From Notospermus geniculatus (lineage: Eukaryota > Nemertea > Pilidiophora > Heteronemertea > Lineidae), in the NCBI GenBank assembly GCA_002633025.1, contig NMRB01000072.1, positions 367,981 through 431,980 on the forward strand: DNA of 64,000 bases, read 5' to 3'. Shown piece by piece: positions 10,930-21,787 of this stretch (position 1 is its first letter; every line of letters begins with the position of its first letter). The notes under the pieces are model-generated. The model was given only the letters and a program-made list of their open reading frames with translations, had not been told where the DNA came from and searched no databases. Position numbers and translations under genes: made by a program.

Positions 10930-13900
10930 GTCATCATCATTATTATTAAGTGTAGTTATATAGCGCCACTTTAAAATAAATTGTAAGTGGCGCTTAGTGG
11001 CAATAAAACATAATACAATATAATGAGTAAAACAGGACAACATAAAAGGTGGTATTTAAAACATTTGATCATTTACGTAAACCAGTTGGTAAAAAGGTGC
11101 GTTTTGACACAAGACTAAATTTTGATAATCGCCAATAGATCTTATATGACATGGAAGTGCGTTCCAGAGCTGTGGGGCACTGGTCTTGTAAGTCCTGTCC
11201 CCGGCTGACTTCTGTTTCTTGTAGAGGTAGTGCAAAGTCGTGGTGCAGCATCCTGTCTCGTAGATCTTCTGCGACTGGAAGAGAGGCAGCCGGAGATAGG
11301 CAAGGCCAGTGCCATGCACAGCTCTGAAAGCAAATGTAAGTAGCTTAATGTAATTGTTTCAGTGTAGGGGTAATACATGTATGCTCACACCTCCGTGTAT
11401 TAGTAACCAAGGCGAGCAGCTTGGTTTTGAAGTTTCTGCAAACGATGTAACTCGTATTCTGGAAGACCAAAATATAAGGCGTTGCAGAAATCCATTCTAG
11501 ATGTCACAAATGAATGAACCAAGGTCAGGAGAAGATCTGTTGGGAGGTATTTCTTCACTGATGCAATATTCCGTAAATGGAAGTACCCTGCCGAAAGGAC
11601 CTGCGATATCTGGTCGTGACATGTGAGGCCACTATCAAAAAGAAATCCCAGATTTCTCGCAGATTGAGTTGGCTTGATGGTGGCATCTCCAAGTTTGACT
11701 ACAACAGATTTATTGCACAAGTGACTTTGATTAGGTGACCGGAGTAGCAGAAATTCAGTTTTAAGGTCATTAAGTTTTAGTTTGTTCTCAAGCATCCAGA
11801 GACGCACGTCAGCAAGACACATTTCAATTTGAGAGAGAACTGATGACAGTGAGGTCACTTTAGCAAAGCTGAAGGATTTCCAGCTTGTGTGTCGTCAGCA
11901 TAGAAATGACACAAAATTTCATGGCGACCAAACACCTTCTCGAGTGGCTGAGTATAACATGAGAACAATACAGGACCTAAAACACTGCCCTGTGGGACAC
12001 CGTACAAAAGATCTCTAGTCTCGGAGAGGCTGCTGCCAACCTTTACTCTAAACCTGCGGCCAGACAAGTAAGAAGTGAATCATGTCAGAGCCATGCCACC
12101 TACTCCAAAATTATCTTGGGGACGCTTAATCAGGATGGAATGATCTATTGTGTCGAAAGCAGCGCTCAAGTCAAGAATGACCATGGCAACACCTTCCCGA
12201 GTTTGTAGCCGGATCCACGAGCGCCAAAACAGAATGGCAATGGTCAAGTCGGTGTCCAACAAGCCTACTATCTCTACTATAGGGTGTCTACAGATTCTAA
12301 GAATCGTGATGGAGGATTTTTGTACGTGAAAAATACCAGTAGTCGTCATTTCATCAAAAATCAGTCAAGCCAATCAGAAGTTATGTCACATAGAATCCAT
12401 GCTGCATAGCGTACTCGGGTAGGCCTATACTTACTGCGGTGGACCTTTTCGTTCTACATACGGCACAATGGATATCAGAGTGCATAAGCGGACTGGTACC
12501 AGAATTAGCCGTGCTGAAACCCGCTGTAGATTGAAGCTCCACTCCATAGATCAAGGCATTTGCCTCCTCTGCGCTGGTGGTCGCCGCATACTCGGGGTCT
12601 TCCGGGAGGCAGATGTATTCTGATGCACCTCCAGTTTGGGTGTAGTGTTGACCCCCAGCCGTCCCTTGAGTGAAAAATACATAAAAAAGACAAGCAATGC
12701 AGATTGTTCTTATTGCTATTTCCGTACCGCCGCAGTTGTTTTCTGATTGGTCTAATGGATTTGCATTCAGGCCTAGCGGACAGTTCCAGGCCTACACTGC
12801 ACCAACGTCACACCTATATCGTCCTGATCAGGCTAAACATTAGGGAGGTTGAGATCAGCGACTCCTTATTCGTATAAGGATCCGTGATAAGTCGCTGATC
12901 TCAACCTGCCTAAAGCCTAGGTCACATATCCACTCCGGGGCCCTACGGCGAGTAAAAACAGACATTTTGGCCAATTTCTACGGTGCCCAGTTTGATCTAG
13001 TTTAATTTCCGCTTATCTATTGAGGCGATTTCGGCATAATTCAGCTTAGATCTGAGTTTTCAGTCTCAAAAATCCACAGCAAGCCGCTGGGTGGGGAAAA
13101 TCGTACGGCGCCCGGTGCATATTTGTGACCTACGGACTCTCAGTAGTTCGCCCACGCGTGAAGCTCTAGACCACCATTTGTAAAAGGTCGAGTTCAGGAT
13201 GTTCTGTACAAATACATTGTGTGTCGAGACTTACCCTTGTAGACTAGGTCACTCTCAGCCGGACATACGGTTCGACCCCATCGGACGAAAGTTGCACCAC
13301 CTACAAAACAAATAAGAGTTTAGAAATTACTGGTGAAAACACAAGCCATCACTTTAACCATGTTTAACGTATGTGTTGAGTCTCCTCAGACGTCACTGAC
13401 AAAAATTCCCACTCTGCATGTTGAGTACTACACTACCGGGTACTCATCAGTCATTTTGTCCCTGAGATGAGTAGAAAGGTACTCATCGGGTACTCATCGG
13501 ACCAAGGAGCTGCATTTGGAGTTCCTTGCTACTGGCTATGAATACCTTTCTATTCAATATGAGTACCTTTCTACTCATCTCAGGGATAATATCACAGTGA
13601 GGGAAAACCGTACCAAAATGGCAGAAACGTCCAACGATTATCTGCCTCACCTATGTTTAGTACCTTTTCCGTCCTACAGAAATAAATAGTACGGTTTTAG
13701 TACTAGCCATAATCAACCTGTAGTACTGTGTTATAAACACAAGTGGCATGCTGCTGAGCAGCCAACATCAAAGGTAAATTAGTACGCTGCCCAGGTATTT
13801 CTACACGGTAATCGTCCAGTTTCCCCTGTCAGTGACCTACACGCTAACTGTACCAATCTGTCAAGCTGACCGTACTACTTCAAGTGGCTACTCACCGGGT

Positions 13901-16900
13901 GTTCTCAACAGGATCGGCTGAATTGGCTTGGGATACTTGCATATTTTTCCCCAACTGTGGCGTGCTTCCTGACATGGACACGATATTAGGATATTTGGGG
14001 GCTACTTTCTAATGGGCCATGAGTTATTAACTAGTTGAAATTAAATGCAGTTCGGTTCGAGAGAAAAGATAAAATTGAGGCTAATTATAAAATCACGACA
14101 GATAAAATATTTCACCAACAATATTTCTATCAGTCGCCAGCATGCAAGACACTGATCGAGGGATGCGCTGGGCCTGATCAGCGGGAAAGCTAGTATCAGG
14201 CATATGAACTGAGCAAATGTCCACTGGACTTTGTTCCTGAAAAGTGAAATTCACTGCTGTCTCTACCGGAGCCAAATAAAGGCATCGATATCAGAGAAGT
14301 TACAAATTAAAACACAGTCAATTAACTAATTATAAAATGGAATAGACAAATAATGAAAGATTTCACTGCAACTTTGCTCCAAAAAGCTACCAGCAAAGCT
14401 TGGTCCAGAATCTGATAAAACTTGCGCATGAACTGGGCATGGTGTTATCATGTATTTGTTAGACCTGAAAAGTAGAATTCATAATGCTGCTCTCGTAACA
14501 CAAAAAATATCGATATTACAGTCTTTACAACATAGGCCTAACAAATGGCTGAATGCTTTTAATATGTCCTATTTTCAAGAAAATTATGAAGACAGAAGCT
14601 TCTCCATGGCAGCTCCTGAATTTGGATCTCTTTCCCCGGAGAAGATCATCCACAGCAGTCATCACATTCTACCCATCTCTAAAATCCTGTTTTTGAAAAT
14701 TATTATGATCATCAAACCCAGTTAATTAGCCCCCCCCCCTCCTCCGCAGTTTGATGAATTGAAGGGTGACTTGGAAACGACCGCGTAGGCCGATTTTAGT
14801 ATTTATTTGTACGTTTAAATCGTATCACGCATAATAACTCACTGATGCCTGGAAATTGAATCAGACAAACCATGCATGATGAAGCTTTCCTACCTTGCCG
14901 CTGCTTTCTCACCCTTTCTTTTTTCTTTCTCCAAAACAGCAGCAGTTAATCCACCATCGACCAGGCATTGGAGGGAACTCTCTCCCTGGCATGCAAGGGA
15001 GATTTCTTGTAAAGTTCGCGGCAAACTTAATGTTGTACTTATACAATAGTCAAATAAAAGTAATAAATCCAGCAATCACAAAGAATAAATATCCAGAAAA
15101 TAAAATTCGAGATAGCCTACCCAGACCAAACATGTCTATTGACAGTGTAGTACCGACTGGCACAGAATTTGGCGGGACGGGGTATATAACATATGCAGGG
15201 ATGGTAATAAGGTGACTATTGCATAATACTCCAGCCTCACTCTCAAATCAAGCGCCACAACTCTATTTCATTGTTTCTGAACTTTTGCGAGTAAATTAGG
15301 CTCTAAAGTGTACACGTTTTTGTCAGTGATCCTGACAAGAAACAAGGAATTTATCAAGGCCAGACAGTCTGGGTTTTATTACATATGAATTCGAGTGTTG
15401 CCATCCAACAGGGCTAGTGAATGGCTGTTCTTTCAGTTAAAATCACCCCCGAGACACTTACACTTTACATTCATAGAAAGCACTGACATTTCTGTATAAG
15501 CTTGTTGAACTCCCCGGGAGTGACGTCATTAGACCAATTTCTCATGATCTGGAGAGTGAAGCTGACCGACCTGCGAACTCATGCTGTGTGTGAGCAGTCT
15601 GTATCAACATCAAGGTAACAAGACCGACTCTATTGTATGTCTTGTACCTCTGAGTTGTACATGTACATGAATTTAGTATGGATCCATCATCTTTCGTCGT
15701 CGTGGAGCAAATTGCAGCGGTTTGCCTCCTCCAAGATCAGCTTGTTGGGGATAAATGCTCACGTTGATAGACCCATTTCATTATAGGATTATATGCCTGC
15801 CAGTGTGACTTTTTTGCTCATGACCATGACCCAACCCAGTATAGGCTATGTGCCTACTCTCACTGAACAAAAAATGTGATTTCGTATAAGGCTGCTCAGT
15901 CGACCAATTCTGCTACGCTAGGGTGGGAAAGTGTCCCTCAAACAATAACATTTCTATTGTTTCCCTATTCGAGGGACACTTTCTCTTGCCCACCCTATAA
16001 AAGAAATAACCCATGCCACTGAGGGCATCGTATGGATAGAAAACATAACAACAGGTAAACATCTCCAGCAGGGTGTCATGTCAAGCGTGATAAATCACAC
16101 CACTTGACGCTGACAACTTGGTACTGTTTTGATGGCTTGGAGTTAGTACGGAATTCGTCCCACCTGAGCTGGGCTACAGTACTAGTTTTCTGATGGCTTA
16201 CTCGGTTACATAGTAATGATAACAGAGTACCGTGATAGGTGAGCGATGGACGGAAAACGTACTACTCAGGTAGAGCTGAAAATCATGGGACGTTTCTGCC
16301 ACTTTTGGTACGGTTTTCCCTCACTGTGTATGAGTACCCCGAAAGTACTCAGCATGATGAGTCGGTGATTGTGCCGGGTGAGGTCCACGATGCGACCCGG
16401 GAGTTGTAGCCAACCTGCAGTCACTGCCCGCATTTCGTCACATTTTGATAACCACGGTGGGTGGATGAAGGTAATGATTTTGCTTGGATCGCATCAACGG
16501 GCTACGACTAGTCGGATGACGTGGACATCACGGTCGTACAACTAGGAATCCACTGCTGATTTTCTGCGTTGCAACTCGCTTTGCAACCTGCTACCTGCGA
16601 CTGAATACAATGATACTGGTCGCCGACCAGTTGCCGACTAAAATTGACCACATCTTCACCATTGGTGGAAATCACGTCGAGCGAGTCCACTACGCAGATT
16701 GAGTGCCCAGTTGCAATAAGCACGCAACGCAAAATCAGCTTGAAAATCAATGGTGGATTCCTAGCTTTACTGATCATTGCATGTCTCCTACCGGTACCAC
16801 GACGAGACGGGCGCGTTGCAAGTACAAGTATTAGTAGCCTCAAATATGTATGGGCCAGGCTTACACCCATCTGAAACCAACGGCAAACCTACCCGTCTGG

Positions 16901-17244
16901 GGTCCACCTCCTCCTAGGGATCGTTTATTTCTTGCCTGTTCCACGGCCTCTTGTTGCTCGAAAGTGTCCAACTATAGTAAACAAGGAGGAAGTTAGCGAA
17001 TGCTTGTACTTAAGATTTTCACAGAGCAATGTCTAATGCAATACGTTTATGATAGAAGGTCAGCGCATCTTTAGCCTATGCACCAGCATATGAACGTCTG
17101 GGCAAGTTAAAAGCCTTCCACTGTGCTTACCTTATGTCTTACGTCTTCGTACCTTCTCTGCAGCAATGCAAGCCAACAGAAAAGACCGAAAAATGTGCCT
17201 ATTACCAAAGTAAACTGAACAAGTCCCGTCTTTGAAGCAGCCAT
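10541..17244 (-). CDS. Short-chain collagen C4-like type II membrane protein, gene B (part lost in gap)
   Basis: The exons read 17244-17131, 16971-16893, 13300-13235, 12664-12435, then the last 120 bases of exon 5 at 10660-10541 with a TGA stop. All retained splice sites and phases are correct and no stop interrupts the frame. The first 138 bases of exon 5 would fall in the run of Ns (10,661-10,784). The protein has the same plan as genes A and C: signal anchor, stalk ([18 protein letters not shown]), then the two-part Cys domain ending CAVCSK. It is clearly diverged, for example [10 protein letters not shown] at the anchor end and [15 protein letters not shown] in the domain. Introns hold a LINE fragment (intron 4) and a 2.7-kb inverted-repeat element (intron 2), which explain its length. 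If the gap supplies the missing codons the product is about 248 residues and could be functional. Confidence 0.75.
10661..10784. other. Assembly gap (124 N)
   Basis: A run of Ns lies inside exon 5 of collagen-like gene B, directly followed by a trinucleotide microsatellite that probably caused the break. The true length is unknown. Confidence 0.95.
10785..10945. repeat. CAT/CATCAC microsatellite
   Basis: Runs of CAT, then CAATCAC and CATCAC units, then CAT again, cover about 160 bases. On the minus strand this is the ATG-rich tail at the 3' end of the adjoining LINE fragment, so it probably grew from the retroelement tail. The long His or Ile frames across it are not genes. Confidence 0.85.
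10946..12360 (-). mobile_element. CR1/L2-like non-LTR retrotransposon fragment, 5'-truncated and frameshifted
   Basis: Minus-strand frames carry reverse transcriptase landmarks in order. Motif [13 protein letters not shown] lies near 12,150, motif [14 protein letters not shown] near 12,000 and the catalytic YADDTQ near 11,900. Thumb and C-terminal sequence ([29 protein letters not shown]) follows, and the end motif [12 protein letters not shown] lies near 11,160. These fall in different frames separated by stops, so the copy is dead. There is no endonuclease part. The 3' end (GTGGCGCTATATAA) runs into the trinucleotide tail. It sits in intron 4 of collagen-like gene B. Confidence 0.85.
12846..12907. 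repeat. Short perfect hairpin
   Basis: AGGTTGAGATCAGCGACT is followed 26 bases later by its exact inverse AGTCGCTGATCTCAACCT. This is an 18-bp perfect stem in intron 3 of collagen-like gene B. It could be a tiny MITE remnant. Confidence 0.7.
13593..16328. mobile_element. 2.7-kb DNA element with inverted ends
   Basis: The left end CACAGTGAGGGAAAACCGTA (continuing through GGCAGAAACGTCC) is repeated inverted at 16,285-16,328. The related outer arm then drifts. The interior of about 2.6 kb shows no recognisable transposase; only short frames occur. A nested small foldback lies at about 15,918-15,997 (GGGTGGGAAAGTGTCCCTC and its inverse). The element fills intron 2 of collagen-like gene B. Confidence 0.55.
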
Positions 17245-17440
17245 TTTGAAAATGACCGGCCGTCAGTATTTCCTGCACTGACCCGTCTGTGCGATGTCAA
17301 GTGTTTCGTTTAGTTTAACAAGGAAATCTTTGCGGACTTCGTCGCTATCTGAAAAGTGCACGCAATGGACTGTTGATCGTACATGTATATGTACATTGGA
17401 ACCGCCAGTGTCCCAAGGTTGTTGCCAGTTTATTGGATTC

Positions 17441-17610
17441 ACTGACAGGCCAATTCATCTTTTAATTCTAGTATTTCTAATTGCATCATATTCATTGTTT
17501 TCTTTACTTCTTTTTTATTGTTTTTAGTCTATTTGTAAAGCACTTTGAAGTTCTTTTACATAAAGCACTATATAAATTTTGCAATAAAATAAAAATAAAT
17601 AAATAAAATT
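17441..17610 (+). repeat. Retroelement 3'-end fragment in the 3' flank of collagen-like gene C
   Basis: Same insertion, same site and same (AAAT)n tail as at 314-496. It is absent from the third copy of this flank at about 9,915-9,930. A small internal deletion (TCCTTTACAATT missing) distinguishes it from the unit 1 copy. Confidence 0.55.
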
Positions 17611-17954
17611 ACATGTACATTCATATTTCTGACGCAAAAACGTCTTTTCTTAGAACGTCTTTCCATCGTGTCATTTTCTGATTGAGGTTGCCGAACAAAT
17701 AACATGAATTACCATCTCTTATTACTGTTGCTCATATTAATCTCACGTTGCCACATTCTGATGAAGTAAAAAATCGACCCTAGCCTGATAAATACAAATT
17801 ACACTATCATTGTCATAGACCTAACTGCAGCAAGAAGATTCACTAATTTCTAGCTAATTCGCGGTACATCATCGGCATCCGCTGGAGAGAAGTAGGCCTA
17901 TATAAATGTACAGTTCCAGAAATACCCCAAATACATATCATCATATTTCTGATG

Positions 17955-19984
17955 TTACTTTGAACAAACAGCACATGTTAATTCAAAGTTGCTGATATAT
18001 GGTGGACAAGGTAATGATCCACACGACCCCTGAACGTTGTACATCAACCCGCCGTTCTCATCCCTCGCGCCACTGTCCTTGCCAGCATCAGGGGCATTAT
18101 CCAGGCATGCATAGGTATAGGACGCCTTGTGGGCGTAGTGGCCCGTCATGAGATAACCCCAGTATTCCAGATGCCAGCCACTTGGACATGATTTCTTTGC
18201 CGGTATCATCAGCTGAAAAAAGCGAACGATGAAGCTTGATTGCAACCGGATGCACAGCACCAAAAGGGTTGGCCATCCCACAAGCTCATTCCCATTCCGT
18301 TCCGCGGCGCGATGTGACACATAGTAACCTCTCCAGGGGGCGTTTCCCGTAAAACGAAATATTGTGGCGATATCTCAGGCCCTATGTTTTATGATGGCTC
18401 CACGAGGTCGGGAGACGGAGAGTAGGTGGTGCTGTGAGGGGTTTGCTGGACCACAGAGTAGTCTCTACATCTGACGATGTGGAGCATGTCGCCTGCTGAG
18501 TGGGCTAGGGGTTTGCAAGCCTACGAGGCCAAAATACCTCATATTGATGCCCCGGGTATTTTGTTAAGTGGTAAATCCATTGGATCCATCCGCAGAGACG
18601 AATCACATTTTACAAAATCCGGTCACGGTGCTTGCAGCATACGGATAGGCCCTACCGGTACTTACTGTGGTCGGCCTTCTGCTTCTACACACGGCACAAC
18701 GGATATCAGAGTTCCCAAGTGGACTGGTACCAGAATTATCCGTGCTGAAACCCGCTGGAGTTTCCAGCTCCACTCCGAAGATATAAGCATGTCCCTCCCC
18801 TGCACTTGTAGCTGCAGCATACTCGGGGTCTTCAGGGAGGCAAATGTATTCTGACGCACCTCCAGCATGGGTATAGTGCTCAGCCCCAGCTACACCTTGA
18901 GTGAAAATTAAAGAAAAAAGAGAGATGCAGACCGTAGTGTGATCTCCGCACCACATGCAGTTTGTTCGTATTTCTCGTTGCCTAGATCAGGCCTCACCGA
19001 CAATCCCACACCGCTGCTCCAACAAATCATTCAAGGGCTTGTAGGGTGGTTCAGAGCGAACTGACAGTACCCCCCCCCCGTAGGTGTAGTTGCAAATTGA
19101 AATCTATAGGCCTACAGTAGTCTCTTTTATTGAGACTTACCCTTGTAGACTACGTCACTCTCTGCCGGACACACAGTTCGACCCCAACGGACGAAAGTTG
19201 CGCCACCTACAATACAGACCACAGTGTGAAAATTAGCTATGAATTTCATGACGTCATGGTATAACATCCCACAAAATACAAGTCATCGCCATTAAAGCCC
19301 AGCGTATCATGCCTATACTGATTCGAATTATGAGCTGGAGATTGCAATAGGAGCAGTCAGCCGCGCTTATTGCCAAAAGATGGCAGCAAACTTCTAGCGG
19401 ACCAATACAAAAGAAAATCCTCCCGATTGGTGCTCAATCAACCATGAATGGGTACATTCAATTGGACCGTAGTGACTCCTGTTGGTCAACTGACTGACAG
19501 CTCCTATTGCATAGATACATATCCGTCATAATTGCTGCATTTTGAGGTTCACAATAAAGTGGAGCAAATCCCATACAACAAAGCAATTAATATACATGTA
19601 ATACGACGTAATTACATGTATTTGTAGTTGAAATCAACAGCAATTGCCATGAACCTACCCGTCTGGGGTTCACCAACTCCTAGGGATCGTTTATTTCTTG
19701 CCTGTTCCACGGCCTCTTGTTGCTCAAACTGTAGTGAATAATAAGGAAATGGTGAGTATTTTATCAATCTCCCGATGACCCATGTCTCTCTTTCAACATG
19801 GCAAACGATGGGCGATATTTCGATTGATCAGGGTTGTTCGCGCACTAGTACGCACGGCACGCATGCCTACCTTTTGTCTCACGTCCTTAATCCTACTCTG
19901 CAGCAATGCAAGCCAACAGAAAAGGCCGAAAAATGTGCCTATTACCAAAGTAAACTGAACAAGTCCCGTCTTTGAAGCAGCCAT
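17955..19984 (-). CDS. Short-chain collagen C4-like type II membrane protein, gene C
   Basis: Five exons, each the same length as in gene A: 19984-19871, 19728-19659, 19206-19141, 18895-18666 and 18212-17955. All junctions are GT-AG and in phase; the product is 245 residues. The plan is an N-terminal signal anchor ([20 protein letters not shown]), a short stalk, and a two-part Cys-rich domain ([42 protein letters not shown]). Only scattered substitutions separate it from A, for example RRPTT against RRPTA and ISNFELT against IMNFELT. That is the level expected of alleles or a very recent duplicate. It lies head to head with the complete DDO gene, about 1.8 kb apart. The biochemical role is not established for this family. 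Confidence 0.85.
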
Positions 19985-20740
19985 TTTGAAAATGTCGTGC
20001 GCAGCAGGCGGGGATCCAGAGGGGGCGCGGCGGGCGCTCGCCTCCCCTTAGCCACGAAATCTGTAAAATCGACAGTGAACTTCTGCAATTTGGTGCAAAT
20101 TTCAATGTTCCTACCACAGGGCGCCCCTCTTTTCCAAATCCGGGATCCAACCCTGCACAGTTTCCAGGACTGCAGGGCGATAGGATTCAACGATGAGGCC
20201 TATCGCTTTTCAAAGGGTTTAACGATGATACCTAAAGTTTGACAAGGAGGTCATCGAACCTCGTCTCCATCTCACTGAATGGTAGAGTGCATTCAATATT
20301 GATAATATTTGATGAGACCCAACAGTGCTTTAAGGTTGCAAGGAATAAAGAAAGGCAGAGATACCGTAGCACTGCCATGAGCATCCATAGGTAACTGTCA
20401 GTACGAGTGATGAATACTCGAGCTTCCTTTTACCTGTTCTCTGATGCTTTGAGGTGCAAACATTCTCATCAGACACTCTATCACGATCGCAGGCGAATGC
20501 GCATGCGTGAACTCTGCTTTGCCAGCCGATTTGCCAGCAGTTGCTTTTTCGTGATTGTCAACGTTCAAAATGCAGGGGCAGGTCATAAAGAACATGACAC
20601 GGAGTACATGTACATCAATCGCGGGAACCGGAACAGCCTTGTTCATACTTCGACGCGCGACCATCGGCGGCGTCAGTTGCACGATCAAAACCTGGACGCC
20701 AAAAGCCTAGTTTATACTTCGATAGTATAAACTAGGCTTA

Positions 20741-20878
20741 AGGCTTCCATTACATAGAAGTATACGGTATACGAAAACGCCGGTTAACAAAGGCTTCAAG
20801 AGGATTCACGACCGTGAAGCCATTGTTAACCGGCGTTTTCGTATACCGTATACATTTACTTCAATGTAAAGGAAGCCT
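20741..20878. mobile_element. Foldback MITE, unit 3 only
   Basis: The arms begin AGGCTTCC and end GGAAGCCT. The inner core GTATACGGTATACGAAAACG is matched by its inverse on the other arm, leaving a loop of about 35 bases. It replaces the right half of the 3,529-type foldback found in unit 1. Confidence 0.65.
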
Positions 20879-21293
20879 GAGGAACGCCAATAGGCTGTCG
20901 TCGTCGATTCTGCTGACATACCAAACTGGTAGCCGTATTTTCCCGTGCATGTTACCTAATTTAGTATTACATAGGCCTACGATATGCAGCGACGCACACT
21001 GCATAGATAATCATAAAGTTGGCCTATTATTCTAGTTCAGTGGATATTCGTGTGTGAGTGCAAGGTGACAGGCCTAGTCAGGGCCTGCTGCTCTTTTAAT
21101 TCTTATTGGGATCAATATGCATGTGGTGATCACTCATTTTCCTTGCGTCAGAAGTGAACTTGGCACCGTTTGTGAGTATAGCCTGTTTTATTTCTGTCAT
21201 GATTGAAACCTAAAGAGGCGCATTCAGTCCCTACCAACCATCATGGAGGCAGTGCCAGCACTTCCGCACCAACAAGGGCTTTTCACTGCTCTT

Positions 21294-21436
21294 AAGCAAG
21301 GTTCATTGGCACACGGATCCGATCCGTTTCGAGTCCGTTTGCCCCTAGTTTTCCGGATACGACAACGCTGAAGTCCATTTGATAGATTTTTACGGACCTA
21401 AACCGGACCACTTCCGTGTGCCAATGAACCTTGCTT
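21294..21436. mobile_element. Foldback MITE, GGTTCATTGGCACACGG family
   Basis: The ends AAGCAAGGTTCATTGGCACA and the inverse TGTGCCAATGAACCTTGCTT are perfect. A partial second end (GCGGGGTTCATTGGCACACG) follows at once. A relative is nested in a kinase intron at 51,379-51,492. Unit 1 has a different element at this place. Confidence 0.65.
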
Positions 21437-21787
21437 CAAGCGGGGTTCATTGGCACACGGATCCACTCGATATCCTGTTCAGCTTTTCTGCCGGACAATT
21501 ATTTCACTTCAGCTGACTGCATGTCATATTGATATAGAAGTCCACCGAGAGTGTATCGCTGGGTGATTGCAATTACCGCCTACCAGGCCTACGCCCCGAG
21601 GCCTACATCTTTGTCCAGGGGCAATGTTCAGTGAGTGAGGGGGCCTTACTCGGAACATCATGGAGGGGAGACTGGGGATAATTTAAGTTCAATTTGTCTT
21701 CAGGACTTGACTGAACAACGTGTTAAGAAACGAAGCCAACTCCGCAAGTCCAACATATTTCCATCCCACAATTTACCAAACGAGAGA

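Larger units (their letters stand above)
19985..21787. other. Shared intergenic region between collagen-like gene C and DDO
   Basis: No gene is seen. The first 600 bases and the last 300 match unit 1, but the middle differs: the 3,529-type foldback is truncated here, and two other foldbacks (20,741-20,878 and 21,294-21,436) are present. Promoters of both divergent genes should be in this interval. Confidence 0.5.

Noticed and set aside
10623-10974. Open frames of poly-His and poly-Ile across 10.6-10.97 kb
   Set aside because: They are translations of a CAT/CATCAC microsatellite and of gap Ns, not genes.
12846-12907. 18-bp perfect hairpin as a microRNA precursor
   Set aside because: The stem is shorter than usual animal precursors and the 26-base loop is large. 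It is more like a small MITE remnant; small-RNA reads would be needed to revive the idea.
20741-20878. Long hairpin at 20.74-20.88 kb as a structured RNA gene
   Set aside because: It is absent from the matching place in unit 1 and has the border features of a MITE.
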